A DNA stretch of 41,722 nt from Nitrosopumilaceae archaeon (GTDB taxonomy: Archaea; Thermoproteota; Nitrososphaeria; Nitrososphaerales; Nitrosopumilaceae): the NCBI GenBank assembly GCA_900620265.3, contig UYNY03000040.1, forward strand, positions 1-41,722. Direction: 5' to 3'. Below, piece after piece: positions 29,865 to 37,743 of the stretch (the stretch's first letter is position 1; every line of letters starts with the position of its first letter). Below the pieces are notes generated by a model. That model was not told the DNA's origin and ran no database searches. It saw only the letters and a program-made list of their open reading frames with translations. A program made the position numbers and the translations under genes.

Positions 29865-30455
29865 ATGAACACAGTAGACCAAGGGACCACTTGCTTTGGA
29901 AAAGCCGGTAATGAGATCGGCATGGCCGTACTCAAACTGCTCGAGAAATACGAAAAGCCCATGAACAAGACCAGGATCCACAAGACATTCTTCATCATGA
30001 CAAAGGATATGACACGCCTTGCACCGGATTTTGACTTCAAGCCCGACGATTATGGCCCATTCAGCCAGGTCTTGGAATCCACGCTTCGTGGTCTGAAAAA
30101 TGATGGGCTTGTGTACTACAATGAAAAGTCCAAATATGCAAAGCCGGTCAGCCTTGAAACTGAGGGTAAAATCGTCTGTGATGAGGAAGGAAACAAATTA
30201 GACAAGGAAATAATCGAACGGTTTCCAGATTACATTGAGATATTTGAAGGATTGGAGCATGATGAAATGCTGGCATTTGTTGATTCTATGTTTCCAGAAA
30301 TGGCCGTAAATTCCAAAAAATTCAAAAACGAGATAGAGCCACATCTCCAAACGTTCATTGTAAACTTGATAAATAAAGAAAAAATAACCGTAGGTCGTGG
30401 TGCCCAACTGTTGAAAATACCATACAGTGAAATGAAGGACCATTTGAGAGAATAG
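29865..30455 (+). CDS. Putative two-domain antitoxin, second copy, AT-rich
   Basis: 196 residues. Matches the 28399 protein region by region: KPMNKTRIHKTFFIM and DDYGPFSQVLESTLRGLKND with GLVYYN (YwgA/SocA-like half, about 20-105); EHDEMLAFVDSMFPEMAVN (131-149); and NLINKEKITVGRGAQLLKIP with YSEMKDHL (UPF0175-like half, 167-194). Overall identity is low but the order, spacing and length are the same. Codons are strikingly AT-ending from about 30120 on, unlike the host, a sign of recent transfer. The stop TAG at 30453-30455 overlaps the reading frame of the following PIN protein. Confidence 0.78.
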   Translation: MNTVDQGTTCFGKAGNEIGMAVLKLLEKYEKPMNKTRIHKTFFIMTKDMTRLAPDFDFKPDDYGPFSQVLESTLRGLKNDGLVYYNEKSKYAKPVSLETEGKIVCDEEGNKLDKEIIERFPDYIEIFEGLEHDEMLAFVDSMFPEMAVNSKKFKNEIEPHLQTFIVNLINKEKITVGRGAQLLKIPYSEMKDHLRE

Positions 30456-30967
30456 GTGGTTGTCTGTATATTCTTGATTCATCATGCATAATAACAATAT
30501 TTGAAGAATCTGATTTTCCAGAACTTATGGATTTGATACTTAAATTGGATGATATTGGGGTGCCAGAATTATTAATCAGGGAAGAATTACAAAGCCACGG
30601 ACGTCAAACTATATCTGGAGAACGTATAGAACAATATGTTAATGATAATAAAGTAATATTGTTGAAGAACAGTCAGTGGGACATAATTCAGTTCATAAGT
30701 GAACTTCCTTATATTAAACAGACACAGTTTGGGCCCGGTGAAATTTATGTGATGTGCGCATACAAGTATAACAATACTGGTTTCGACGTTTGCTGTGTTA
30801 TTGATGAAGACAAGGCTACCAAATATTCAAAGGAGCAAGGATACGCCCATGTCAATACTGATTATTTGTTGAGGCGCCTTTTGGTTGAAGGACACGTTAA
30901 TAACCGGCAATTTGATAAAATACGCAGGAATATACGGAATAACCAATCAAATCAACGAAGACCATGA
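30452..30967 (+). CDS. PIN-domain VapC-like toxin, start codon unresolved
   Basis: The open frame runs from 30431 to 30967 and reads YILDSSCIITIFEESDFPEL, then VPELLIREEL, FGPGEIYVMCAYKY, CCVIDEDKATKYSKEQGYAH and NTDYLLRRLLVEG. These match the PIN motifs: first catalytic Asp at codon 30476-30478, Glu in REEL, and Asp in IDEDKA. The first ATG in frame (30527) would delete the first Asp, and there is no in-frame ATG, GTG or TTG before the motif. ATA at 30452-30454 overlaps the antitoxin TAG stop and would give 171 residues, the same as the other PIN protein. Alternatively a GTG at 30457 plus one extra base explains it, meaning a frameshift or inactive gene. Very AT-rich. Partner of the preceding gene. 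Confidence 0.7.
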   Translation: MGGCLYILDSSCIITIFEESDFPELMDLILKLDDIGVPELLIREELQSHGRQTISGERIEQYVNDNKVILLKNSQWDIIQFISELPYIKQTQFGPGEIYVMCAYKYNNTGFDVCCVIDEDKATKYSKEQGYAHVNTDYLLRRLLVEGHVNNRQFDKIRRNIRNNQSNQRRP

Positions 30968-31231
30968 TGTTGGGTATTATTGATAATGGGCGTAATATTG
31001 AACTTGATGATTTCAAACGATAAAGGGTACTCCGCAAGATGGGAAAGATTGACGGTGCAGGTGCAAGCCTCCGGCAGTGCCTCGCCATACCTGACTCTGG
31101 GTGTTTTTATGGGAAACGGCGTGCCGGTTTGTGGTGTAGGCTGGCTTGCGGAAGAGATTCCGGAATGGCGGAACCGCCCAGGGGCGGTACTCGTGCCCCC
31201 ATCCAACAGATCTCCGAGGTATCCGACCCGG
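30968..31231. other. Composition boundary, no gene recognised
   Basis: AT-rich to about 31060, then a sharp return to GC-rich sequence. Short open frames occur, including one reading VQVQASGSASPYLTLGVFMG and GVPVCGVGWLAEEIPEW, which could be a gene remnant, but no start signal, family or conserved motif supports a gene. It ends at the truncated repeat element. Confidence 0.5.
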
Positions 31232-31336
31232 GCCAGTCCGATCCGCCCGCCCGCGTCCTGCCGGCCGGGCTCCGGGCGGCCGGCCCGGGAACGGTCTGCG
31301 GCAGGCGGGGCCAGATCACGAATTTTCAACAGAACC
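31232..31336. mobile_element. Truncated inverted copy of the MITE-like element
   Basis: Reverse complement matches 29645-29749 at 96 of 105 positions without gaps. The outer end CGAATTTTCAACAGAACC (31319-31336) is an exact copy of the other element's left terminus inverted; the inner terminus is missing. The two copies face each other around the AT-rich toxin-antitoxin pair. The element ends 13 bases before the aconitase ATG. Confidence 0.85.
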
Positions 31337-31349
31337 GGGGCCGGCACCC

Positions 31350-33626
31350 ATGCAAATCTTAAAAGCGGCGCCCCCCGCCGCGCCCCCCGTGGAGATAGCT
31401 ACCACCCCGGGCATGGCAGAGGCAGTATACGGGAGGATCCGGGACAGGATTCCGGCGTTCCGCAGGCTCGCCGGCAGGCCCCTGACCCTCACCGAGAAGA
31501 TACTGGCAGGCCACATGGACGAGCCGTCCTCCCTGCCGCGCGGCGGCGCCGACTATGTCTCGCTGCATCCCGACCGCGTCGCGCTGCAGGATGTCACGGG
31601 CCAGACCGTCATGCTCCAGTTCATGCAGGCCGGGCTGGACCGGTCCCGCGTGCCGACCACCGTCCACTGCGACCACCTGATACGGGCGAGGGTCGACGGC
31701 GACACCGACATGAGGGACTCGCTTGACGAGAACAGCGAGGTGTTCAGGTTCCTCGAGTCCGCCTCTGCGAGCTTTGGGTGCGGGTTCTGGAGGCCGGGCG
31801 CCGGGATAATACACCAGGTGGTGCTGGAGAACTATGCGTTCCCCGGCGGGCTCATGATCGGGACCGACTCGCACACGCCCAACGCCGGCGGGCTCGGCAT
31901 GCTGGCAGTCGGGGTCGGCGGGATGGACGCGGCCGAGGTGATGGCCGGGCTCCCGTGGGAGCTCCTGTACCCGAGGAGGATCGGCGTCGAGCTCACGGGG
32001 TCGCTTGCCGGCTGGGCGGCGCCAAAGGACGTCATACTGCACGTGGCAGAGCAGCTGACAGTATCCGGCGGGACGAACCACATACTGGAGTACTTTGGGC
32101 CCGGCACAACGTCGATAAGCTGCACGGGCAAGGCTACCATCACCAACATGGGGGCCGAGATCGGCGCCACCTGCTCGATATTCCCGTACGACAAGAGGAT
32201 GGCCGCCTACCTGCGGCAGACGGGGCGCGCCGGCATCGCGGACCTTGCCGACGCGGCCGGCGGCCTGCTGGTGCCGGACCCCGGATCAGAGGCCGGCTAT
32301 GACAGGATAATACGCATAGACCTTGACAGGCTCGAGCCGCGCATAGCGGGCCCGCACACGCCGGACCTTGCAAGGCCGATATCGAGGCTCGCCTCGGACG
32401 CGGCCACGTCGGGGTACGAGGAGCGCATCTCGGCGGCGCTGGTGGGCAGCTGCACCAACTCGTCGTACGAGGACATGTCGCGCGCGGCCGACGTGGCGCG
32501 GCAGGCCGCCGCGCGCGGCGCCAGGGCCGCCTCGCCGCTGCTGGTGACGCCGGGATCCGAGCAGATACGCGGCACCATCGAGCGCGACGGGCAGATGGAG
32601 TCGCTAAAGTCGATCGGGGCGACCGTCCTTGCCAACGCGTGCGGCCCGTGCATCGGGCAGTGGAGCAGGCCCGAGCTTGCCGAGGACCAGGAGAACACGA
32701 TCGTGACGACCTTTAACAGGAACTTTCCGGGCAGGAACGACGGGCGGCGCAGCACGCTCAACTTTATCGGGAGCCCGGAGATGGTGACGGCGCTGGCGCT
32801 CGGCGGCAGCATATCGTTCAACCCCGTGACCGACGAGCTCGTGGGATCGGACGGCAAAAGGTTCAGGCTCGAGCCGCCGCGCCCGGCGCCGGAGGTGCCG
32901 CCGGGCGGCTTTGAGATCCCCGACGGCGTCTACGTGGACCCTCCGGAGGGCGGCGCCGAGGTGGTGATAAGCCCCGGCAGCGGCAGGCTGCAGAGGATAG
33001 AGCCGTTCCCGGCGTGGGACGGGCGGGACCTTGAGGGGATGCCGGTGCTGGCAAAGGCGCGCGGCAAGTGCACCACGGACCACATATCGCCGGCCGGCGC
33101 CTGGCTGTCCCTGCGGGGTCACCTTGACCGGCTCAGCGACAACATGCTGGCCGGCGCCGTCAACGCGCACACGGGCGGCGTCGGGACGGGGCGCGCGGAG
33201 CCGGGCTCGGAGCCCGAGGGGTTCTCGGTGATAGCCAGGAGGTACAAGGCGGACGGCACGAGGTGGGTGATAATAGGGGACGGCAACTATGGCGAGGGGA
33301 GCAGCCGCGAGCACGCGGCAATGTCGCCAAGGTACCTCGGGTGCGCCGCCGTCGTGGCGCGCAGCTTTGCGCGGATCCACGAGACGAACCTCAAAAAGCA
33401 GGGGATACTGGCGCTCACGTTCTCGGATCCGGCCGACTATGACATAATCGGCGAGCACGACCGGATATCGCTGGTGGGGCTCGAATCCCTTGCGCCCGGC
33501 GGCCCCGTCAGGTGCATGGTATCTGGCCCCGGCGGGGAGCGGGAGATCACCCTGGACCACTCGTACAACGAGGCGCAGCTGGGCTGGTTCAGGGCCGGCT
33601 CCGCCCTGAACGTGCTGAAGGGGTGA
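31350..33626 (+). CDS. acnA: Aconitate hydratase
   Basis: 758 residues. Interconverts citrate and isocitrate in the cytoplasm (oxidative TCA cycle segment). Iron-sulfur cluster ligands are in VGSCTNSSYED and ANACGPCIGQW (three Cys). TDSHTPNAGGLGMLAVGVGG, the substrate loop GEGSSREHAAMSPRYLGC and KARGKCTTDHISPAG are further signatures; the small domain is at the C-terminus. The frame is open upstream, but ATG 31350 precedes the conserved EIATTPGMAEAVYGRIRD start region. The AATTTT in the repeat-element terminus (31321-31326) sits about 29 bases before the ATG and is the only visible TATA-like sequence. Confidence 0.95.
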   Translation: MQILKAAPPAAPPVEIATTPGMAEAVYGRIRDRIPAFRRLAGRPLTLTEKILAGHMDEPSSLPRGGADYVSLHPDRVALQDVTGQTVMLQFMQAGLDRSRVPTTVHCDHLIRARVDGDTDMRDSLDENSEVFRFLESASASFGCGFWRPGAGIIHQVVLENYAFPGGLMIGTDSHTPNAGGLGMLAVGVGGMDAAEVMAGLPWELLYPRRIGVELTGSLAGWAAPKDVILHVAEQLTVSGGTNHILEYFGPGTTSISCTGKATITNMGAEIGATCSIFPYDKRMAAYLRQTGRAGIADLADAAGGLLVPDPGSEAGYDRIIRIDLDRLEPRIAGPHTPDLARPISRLASDAATSGYEERISAALVGSCTNSSYEDMSRAADVARQAAARGARAASPLLVTPGSEQIRGTIERDGQMESLKSIGATVLANACGPCIGQWSRPELAEDQENTIVTTFNRNFPGRNDGRRSTLNFIGSPEMVTALALGGSISFNPVTDELVGSDGKRFRLEPPRPAPEVPPGGFEIPDGVYVDPPEGGAEVVISPGSGRLQRIEPFPAWDGRDLEGMPVLAKARGKCTTDHISPAGAWLSLRGHLDRLSDNMLAGAVNAHTGGVGTGRAEPGSEPEGFSVIARRYKADGTRWVIIGDGNYGEGSSREHAAMSPRYLGCAAVVARSFARIHETNLKKQGILALTFSDPADYDIIGEHDRISLVGLESLAPGGPVRCMVSGPGGEREITLDHSYNEAQLGWFRAGSALNVLKG

Positions 33627-33665
33627 ACGTGGGGCCGACCGGAATCGAACCGGCGACCTACGGGT

Positions 33666-33721
33666 CACTACAGCTCCAAACCCACATCATCCCCTCGGGT
33701 CAGTTTCAGCTTGCTTCCCTT
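33666..33721 (-). other. Inferred canonical-position intron of tRNA-Trp (56 nt)
   Basis: At position 37/38. Contains two CTGA boxes, an ATGATG box, and GGGTTTGGAGC, which can pair with the spliced anticodon region GCTCCAGACCC (one G-U pair). These recall box C/D guide elements in some archaeal tRNA-Trp introns, but box order is irregular. Confidence 0.75.
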
Positions 33722-33730
33722 CTGGAGCCC

Positions 33731-33746
33731 TTAGCGGTGACTTACT
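33731..33746 (-). other. Inferred intron in the anticodon stem of tRNA-Trp (16 nt)
   Basis: AGTAAGTCACCGCTAA on the minus strand. Removing it joins GAC to GGG and completes the stem ACGGG/CCCGT. Its GTCAC can pair with GTGAC at the end of the larger intron, so the larger intron may need to stay until this one is cut. Confidence 0.7.
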
Positions 33747-33861
33747 GTCGCCCTACCAGGCTAGGCTACGACCCCACGCCGGTGCCCCGGCGCACTAGGA
33801 TTTTAACCTATTCGGGGGCGGCGCGTGCGTGGGTTATATTGGGACCCCATCCGTGGCCGCC

Positions 33862-35946
33862 GTGCGGCATCTGGCGGCCCTTGCGGCGTGCGTGGCAGTC
33901 TGCATGGCGGCGGCCCCCGGGGCCGCGCTGGGGCTGGAGCCCCAGGACCTGCTGGTGACGGCCAACCCGCCGGCCACGTACGAGCTCGAGGACTCGTACC
34001 TCGTGGGCGTCAGCCTGACAGTCACCAACGTCGGCGACGACAACCTCGTCCTGCTGCATGATAACTTTGTATTGTACACGGATCTCACGCACTACGGATC
34101 CGCCCCCCTGTACTTTATGGATGACGGGTATGGCGATCGCTGTGACAGGGCGCGGGACAGGATGAGCATCGGCAAGAGGGACTCGGGCAGCGCGGTGGCC
34201 TGCTTTGAGGTGCCGGGGTACGCACTGGATCGCATAGAGGGGATGCTGTACATAGATCCGGGGATGCCTGGCGTGCCGCTCATAGACGCGGACATTAGCC
34301 GGCATGACTGGAAGAGGGACATCCAGGTGATACCCTCGCCGCCGGGCATAAGGGTGGATCACCGCATCCTGCACGCGGGACTCGCGGACATTGACGCGTA
34401 CGACCTGCCGAGGGAGCGCCACCTGGTGCACGCGGTGCTGGAGGTTGAAAATACCGGGGCCGAGGAGGCCGTGCTTCGCCCCGACATGCTGTTCCTCCAG
34501 AACTCGGGGCTCGGCTCCCACAAGTCCGTGGCGTGGGATACTGAGTGGCGGCGGGGCAACCACATCCCCGCCGGCATATGCGATGCAGGCAGCGTGGAAG
34601 TCCGAATACCGCCGTCGGAATCGGCCCGGATTGAGGCGTGCTTTGCGGTGCCGAGGGGCGACCCCGGGCTCGCGGCAGAGATTGTATACGATCCAAAAAA
34701 TACGGCGGTGCCGCTGCATGCCGTGTTCTTTGACGCCGGTGACATAGGGAACATCGTAATGCCAGCCGCCCCCGGCAACCTGGAACTCGAGCCGTCCGGC
34801 GCGGACGCGTACCCGATGGATGGATCGTACGCCGTTCTGGTCAAACTTGCGGCATCAAACGCCGACAGCTCCGCCGTCACGCTCTCCCCCGAGCACCTGG
34901 TGCTGTTTGACTCTGAGAACGCGTGGTACCGATACTCGACCGGCGATTTCCTGCAAGGGCGCGGGGCCGCCATACCCGACGGCAGGTGCCCGGCCGGCGC
35001 CGAGGTCAGGATAAACCCCGGGCTTGCAATGGACGTGGAGGCGTGCTTTGAGGTCCCCGAGTCCGTGGTGGGGATGATATCCGGGGTGTCATACGAGCGG
35101 CCGGGCACCGGATGGCCCGTGGGCGCCTCGCTTGAGGACGTGGAAGTCAGCATGATGGATCCGGTATCCGCGGACGCGCCGGAACCGGCCGATACGTCGC
35201 CCGCCGATGATCCCGGATCCGCGGACGCGCCGGAACCGGCCGATACGTCGCCCGCCGATGATCCCGGATCCGCGGACGCGCCGGAACTGGAGCCTGCCGG
35301 TACAGGGCCCGCCGGGGATCCCGCATCCGGTGACGCGCCAGGATCCGCCGATACAGAACCGGCCGATACGGGGCCTGCCGATCCAGAACCGGCCGGGGAT
35401 CCCGTATCCGCCGACGCGCCTGGACTGGAGCCCGCCGATCCAGGGCCCGCCGGGGATCCCGCATCCGATGACGCGCCGGAGCAGGCCGTCAAAGGACCCG
35501 CGGATGCCGCGGACATGCCGGCCGATGCCGATGCGGGCGCCCCGGCGCCCGCAGGCAGCGGGGGCGGGTGCCTGATAGCTACGGCCGCGTACGGGACCGA
35601 GCTGGAGCCGCGCGTACAGGCGCTCCGCGAGATGCGCCAGAACGTCGTGATGAGCACGGGATCCGGCGCGTCGTTCATGGCATGGTTCAACGACGTGTAC
35701 TATTCGTTCTCGCCCGCGGTGGCCGACCTGCAGCGCGAGCACCCGGCGCTCCGGGAGGCGGCGCGGATCGCCCTGGCCCCGATGCTGTACTCCCTGGACC
35801 TGGTGGGCCTTGCAGAACCGGGATCGGAGGTGCAGGTGGCCGGCCTCGGGATCGCCGTCATATCGCTCAACGCCGCGCTCTACGTGGCCGCCCCCGCCGC
35901 CACCGCCTGGAAGATCGGCCGCGCCATCAGCTCCAAATCCTTTTAG
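33862..35946 (+). CDS. Secreted surface protein with CFI-box-type C-terminus
   Basis: 694 residues from GTG 33862 (GTG 33853 is also possible; the TATA box TTATATT at 33834 favours 33862). Signal peptide about 1-27. Three repeats of a beta domain of about 140 residues follow, each with a TYELEDSYLVGVSLTVTNVG / HLVHAVLEVENTGAEEAVL / GSYAVLVKLAASNADSSAV strand and an ACFEVP or ACFAVP element. Then about 130 residues of Asp/Pro/Ala repeats (PADTSPADDPGSADAPEP) form a flexible stalk. The C-terminal domain starts GGGCLIATAAYGTELEPRVQ and contains NVVMSTGSGASFMAWFNDVY and a last hydrophobic helix, the CFI-box-type domain known from thaumarchaeal surface proteins. Probably cell-wall exposed. Confidence 0.85.
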   Translation: MRHLAALAACVAVCMAAAPGAALGLEPQDLLVTANPPATYELEDSYLVGVSLTVTNVGDDNLVLLHDNFVLYTDLTHYGSAPLYFMDDGYGDRCDRARDRMSIGKRDSGSAVACFEVPGYALDRIEGMLYIDPGMPGVPLIDADISRHDWKRDIQVIPSPPGIRVDHRILHAGLADIDAYDLPRERHLVHAVLEVENTGAEEAVLRPDMLFLQNSGLGSHKSVAWDTEWRRGNHIPAGICDAGSVEVRIPPSESARIEACFAVPRGDPGLAAEIVYDPKNTAVPLHAVFFDAGDIGNIVMPAAPGNLELEPSGADAYPMDGSYAVLVKLAASNADSSAVTLSPEHLVLFDSENAWYRYSTGDFLQGRGAAIPDGRCPAGAEVRINPGLAMDVEACFEVPESVVGMISGVSYERPGTGWPVGASLEDVEVSMMDPVSADAPEPADTSPADDPGSADAPEPADTSPADDPGSADAPELEPAGTGPAGDPASGDAPGSADTEPADTGPADPEPAGDPVSADAPGLEPADPGPAGDPASDDAPEQAVKGPADAADMPADADAGAPAPAGSGGGCLIATAAYGTELEPRVQALREMRQNVVMSTGSGASFMAWFNDVYYSFSPAVADLQREHPALREAARIALAPMLYSLDLVGLAEPGSEVQVAGLGIAVISLNAALYVAAPAATAWKIGRAISSKSF
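35167..35287 (+). repeat. 51-bp tandem repeat coding the acidic stalk
   Basis: Units at 35167-35217 and 35218-35268 plus a partial third, 17 codons each, coding the SADAPEPADTSPADDPG motif. Degenerate versions continue to about 35480. Confidence 0.88.
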
Positions 35947-35969
35947 GCGTCCTCCCTGCCTGCTAGATC

Positions 35970-36311
35970 ATGATGCCTGACGTCCATGCGTGGAACACGG
36001 CGGCGGGTCTTTCCGAGATGGGGCGGGACGCGGCCACCATGACGGAGGAGCCCGGGTTTGAGAACCGCGGCGACGACAAGATCCCGGATCATGCCAGAAG
36101 GAACGGCCCGGCGGCGGTCACGGACGACAAAAGGCCCGTAAAGCGCCCGCAGGAGGCCGGGATGCCAGCTGCCGCCATGTCGCTTGCCGACAGGCTGATG
36201 GCGGCGCACAGAAGGCCCGAGTCGATGGAGGCGTGCACACGTGTGCCCGGATCCGGACGGGCCCGCCGGAATGCCGTCCCTTCTAACGGACTCGTCCCCG
36301 GTGGTCAATGA
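35970..36311 (+). CDS. Small hydrophilic protein upstream of the recombinase
   Basis: 113 residues, very polar, rich in Arg, Pro, Ala and Met, probably mostly disordered (EEPGFENRGDDKIPDHARRN, KRPQEAGMPAAAMSLADRLM). A CTTTTAGG stretch at 35939-35946 lies about 30 bases before the ATG. Its stop TGA overlaps the recombinase ATG (ATGA at 36308), indicating coupled translation. Family not recognised. It could be an excision factor or accessory protein by position only. Confidence 0.5.
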   Translation: MMPDVHAWNTAAGLSEMGRDAATMTEEPGFENRGDDKIPDHARRNGPAAVTDDKRPVKRPQEAGMPAAAMSLADRLMAAHRRPESMEACTRVPGSGRARRNAVPSNGLVPGGQ

Positions 36312-37435
36312 TGAGAAAGCTGACACAGATGGACATAGCGGTAGACTGTGACGCGGGCCGAAGCGCCATGGACCTCTTCCGCCTTGGTATAAAGTCAGGG
36401 GAGACGCGCAAGTGCTACGGGCGCAAGCTAAGGCAGGTCTTGTGCCATATCATCGGTGACGACGTGCTGCAGGGGGACCTTGATGAGCGTGCGGAACAGC
36501 TTGTAAGCATCGCAAGGGAAAACCCCGGGTCGGCTGTAAACATCATGCTGGGGCTGTCCGGCCTGCTGCGCGAGAGGGCGGGCCTGCCAAAGACGCACCC
36601 CGAATACCTGAACCCGTCGTCCATGCCCAACTTTTTCAAGCCGGTCAAAAAGCTCCTAAAGATGAACGGCGTGACGATCAACTGGGGGGTGGTCGAGTCG
36701 ACGTACGCCGAGGTCTACAACGTCGCGGAATCGCGCGGGTGGTCAAGGGAGGAGATCCGGGGGATGCTGCGGTTTGCAACGGGGGCCGTGGACAGGGCAG
36801 CCGTCCTGATAGCGGCAAGCTCCGCGATACGGGCCGGGGCCTTTGGCATAAGGTGGAAGGACATCCGGCACGTCTACAAGAACGGGGACGACCTCTCATT
36901 TGAGAAGGGGGAGGGATCCGAGGTCGCGTGCGCGATGCTCACCGTGTACCCCGGGACCCGCTAGACATACTCGGCGTTCATAACGCCCGAGGCATGCAGG
37001 GCGCTCGACGCGCTGCGCATCGCGTGGGCCTACGACGTGGGAAGGGAGCCGCGACCGGACGACCCCGTCTTCAAGAGGGCGGGGACCCTCCCGACAGCCA
37101 TGGCGCCGCACTCGGTGCGAAACCGGATATCCCGGATGGCCGGCAAGGCCGGGTACAGGATCCGGGACGGCAAGAAGCAGAAGCGGTTCGTGGTACCCCT
37201 GATGAACGGGTTCCGGAGGTTCGCTGACAAGGCGTACAAGAAATCGCTGTCGAAGGACTCTACGATCGCGAGGGCGATAATGACAGAGTACATGATGGGG
37301 CGCCGCGGTTTTACCAGCCTTGATCGCAATTATTTCAAGGCGCACCCCTTGGAGCTGGCAAGGGAGTACCTCAACGCGGTTCCCGGCCTCGCCATAGACG
37401 GCACGGAGAGGCCGCGCCAGGGCTGCCCCGGATAA
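36308..37435 (+). pseudogene. Tyrosine recombinase (integrase) interrupted by in-frame TAG
   Basis: One frame of 375 codons broken only by TAG at 36962-36964 (codon 219). Before it: an N-terminal helical core-binding domain (LGIKSGETRKCYGRKLRQVL) and the first catalytic region SSAIRAGAFGIRWKDIRHVY with Arg175. After it: TYSAFITPEACRALDALRIA, MAPHSVRNRISRMAGKAGYR, the second Arg region LMNGFRRFADKAYKK, EYMMGRRG in place of the usual LMGH box, and the nucleophile Tyr342 in LDRNYFKAHPLELAREYL. Homology runs straight through the stop, so a point mutation (for example GAG, CAG or AAG to TAG) is the simplest cause. Likely an integrase remnant of a mobile element; no attachment site was found. A restart at GTG 37037 would lack the first Arg. 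Confidence 0.82.
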
Positions 37436-37743
37436 AGAGACTTCGGGCGGCGCTGCGGAATCTCCCCAGAGGCAGGGAAGCACGGTGCCCGAGTCCCGGA
37501 TCCAGGACGCGCCCCTGAAGGCCATGCTGGAACCATGTCCCCGCAACACTTTAAGCACCTGCCCCCCGCCCCCGCCCCGCGGGACGCCCTCCCTGCCATG
37601 ACGCAACAGGGGAGGGAGGGCGGCACGCATCTGTTTGGTTCGCGCCCCGTGCTTATATTGGGGGGGGGGCGATCAGCCGCATTCAGGGATTGTCTTTTAT
37701 ACCCTGAGCCGTTCCGTCCCGCGATGCGCCATGGTGGCACCCC
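37436..37743. other. Intergenic region with G10 tract and TATA boxes
   Basis: 308 bases without a convincing gene. A run of ten G (37660-37669) follows CTTATATT (37652-37659). A second TATA box CTTTTATA at 37694-37701 lies about 45-50 bases before the ATG at 37744, which would leave a leader of about 20 bases. ACTTTAAG at 37548 is a further AT element. Confidence 0.55.

Larger units (their letters stand above)
33630..33775 (-). tRNA. tRNA-Trp (CCA) with two inferred introns
   Basis: 146 bases unspliced, 74 mature. Acceptor GGGGTCG/CGGCCCC plus A, D arm GCCT/GGGC, T arm GCCGG/CCGGT with TTCGATT. A normal anticodon arm, ACGGG-CTCCAGA-CCCGT with anticodon CCA, appears only after removing 16 bases (33731-33746) in the 5' anticodon stem and 56 bases (33666-33721) at the usual site 37/38. 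The mature length then fits exactly. Confidence 0.9.

Noticed and set aside
30980-31726. Open frame running from the AT-rich island into aconitase
   Set aside because: It crosses the repeat element and overlaps aconitase in another frame; there is no motif or promoter.
36962-36964. Pyrrolysine-type recoding of the recombinase TAG
   Set aside because: No pyrrolysine tRNA or synthetase is visible in the window, and the lineage is not known to use it; a point mutation is simpler.
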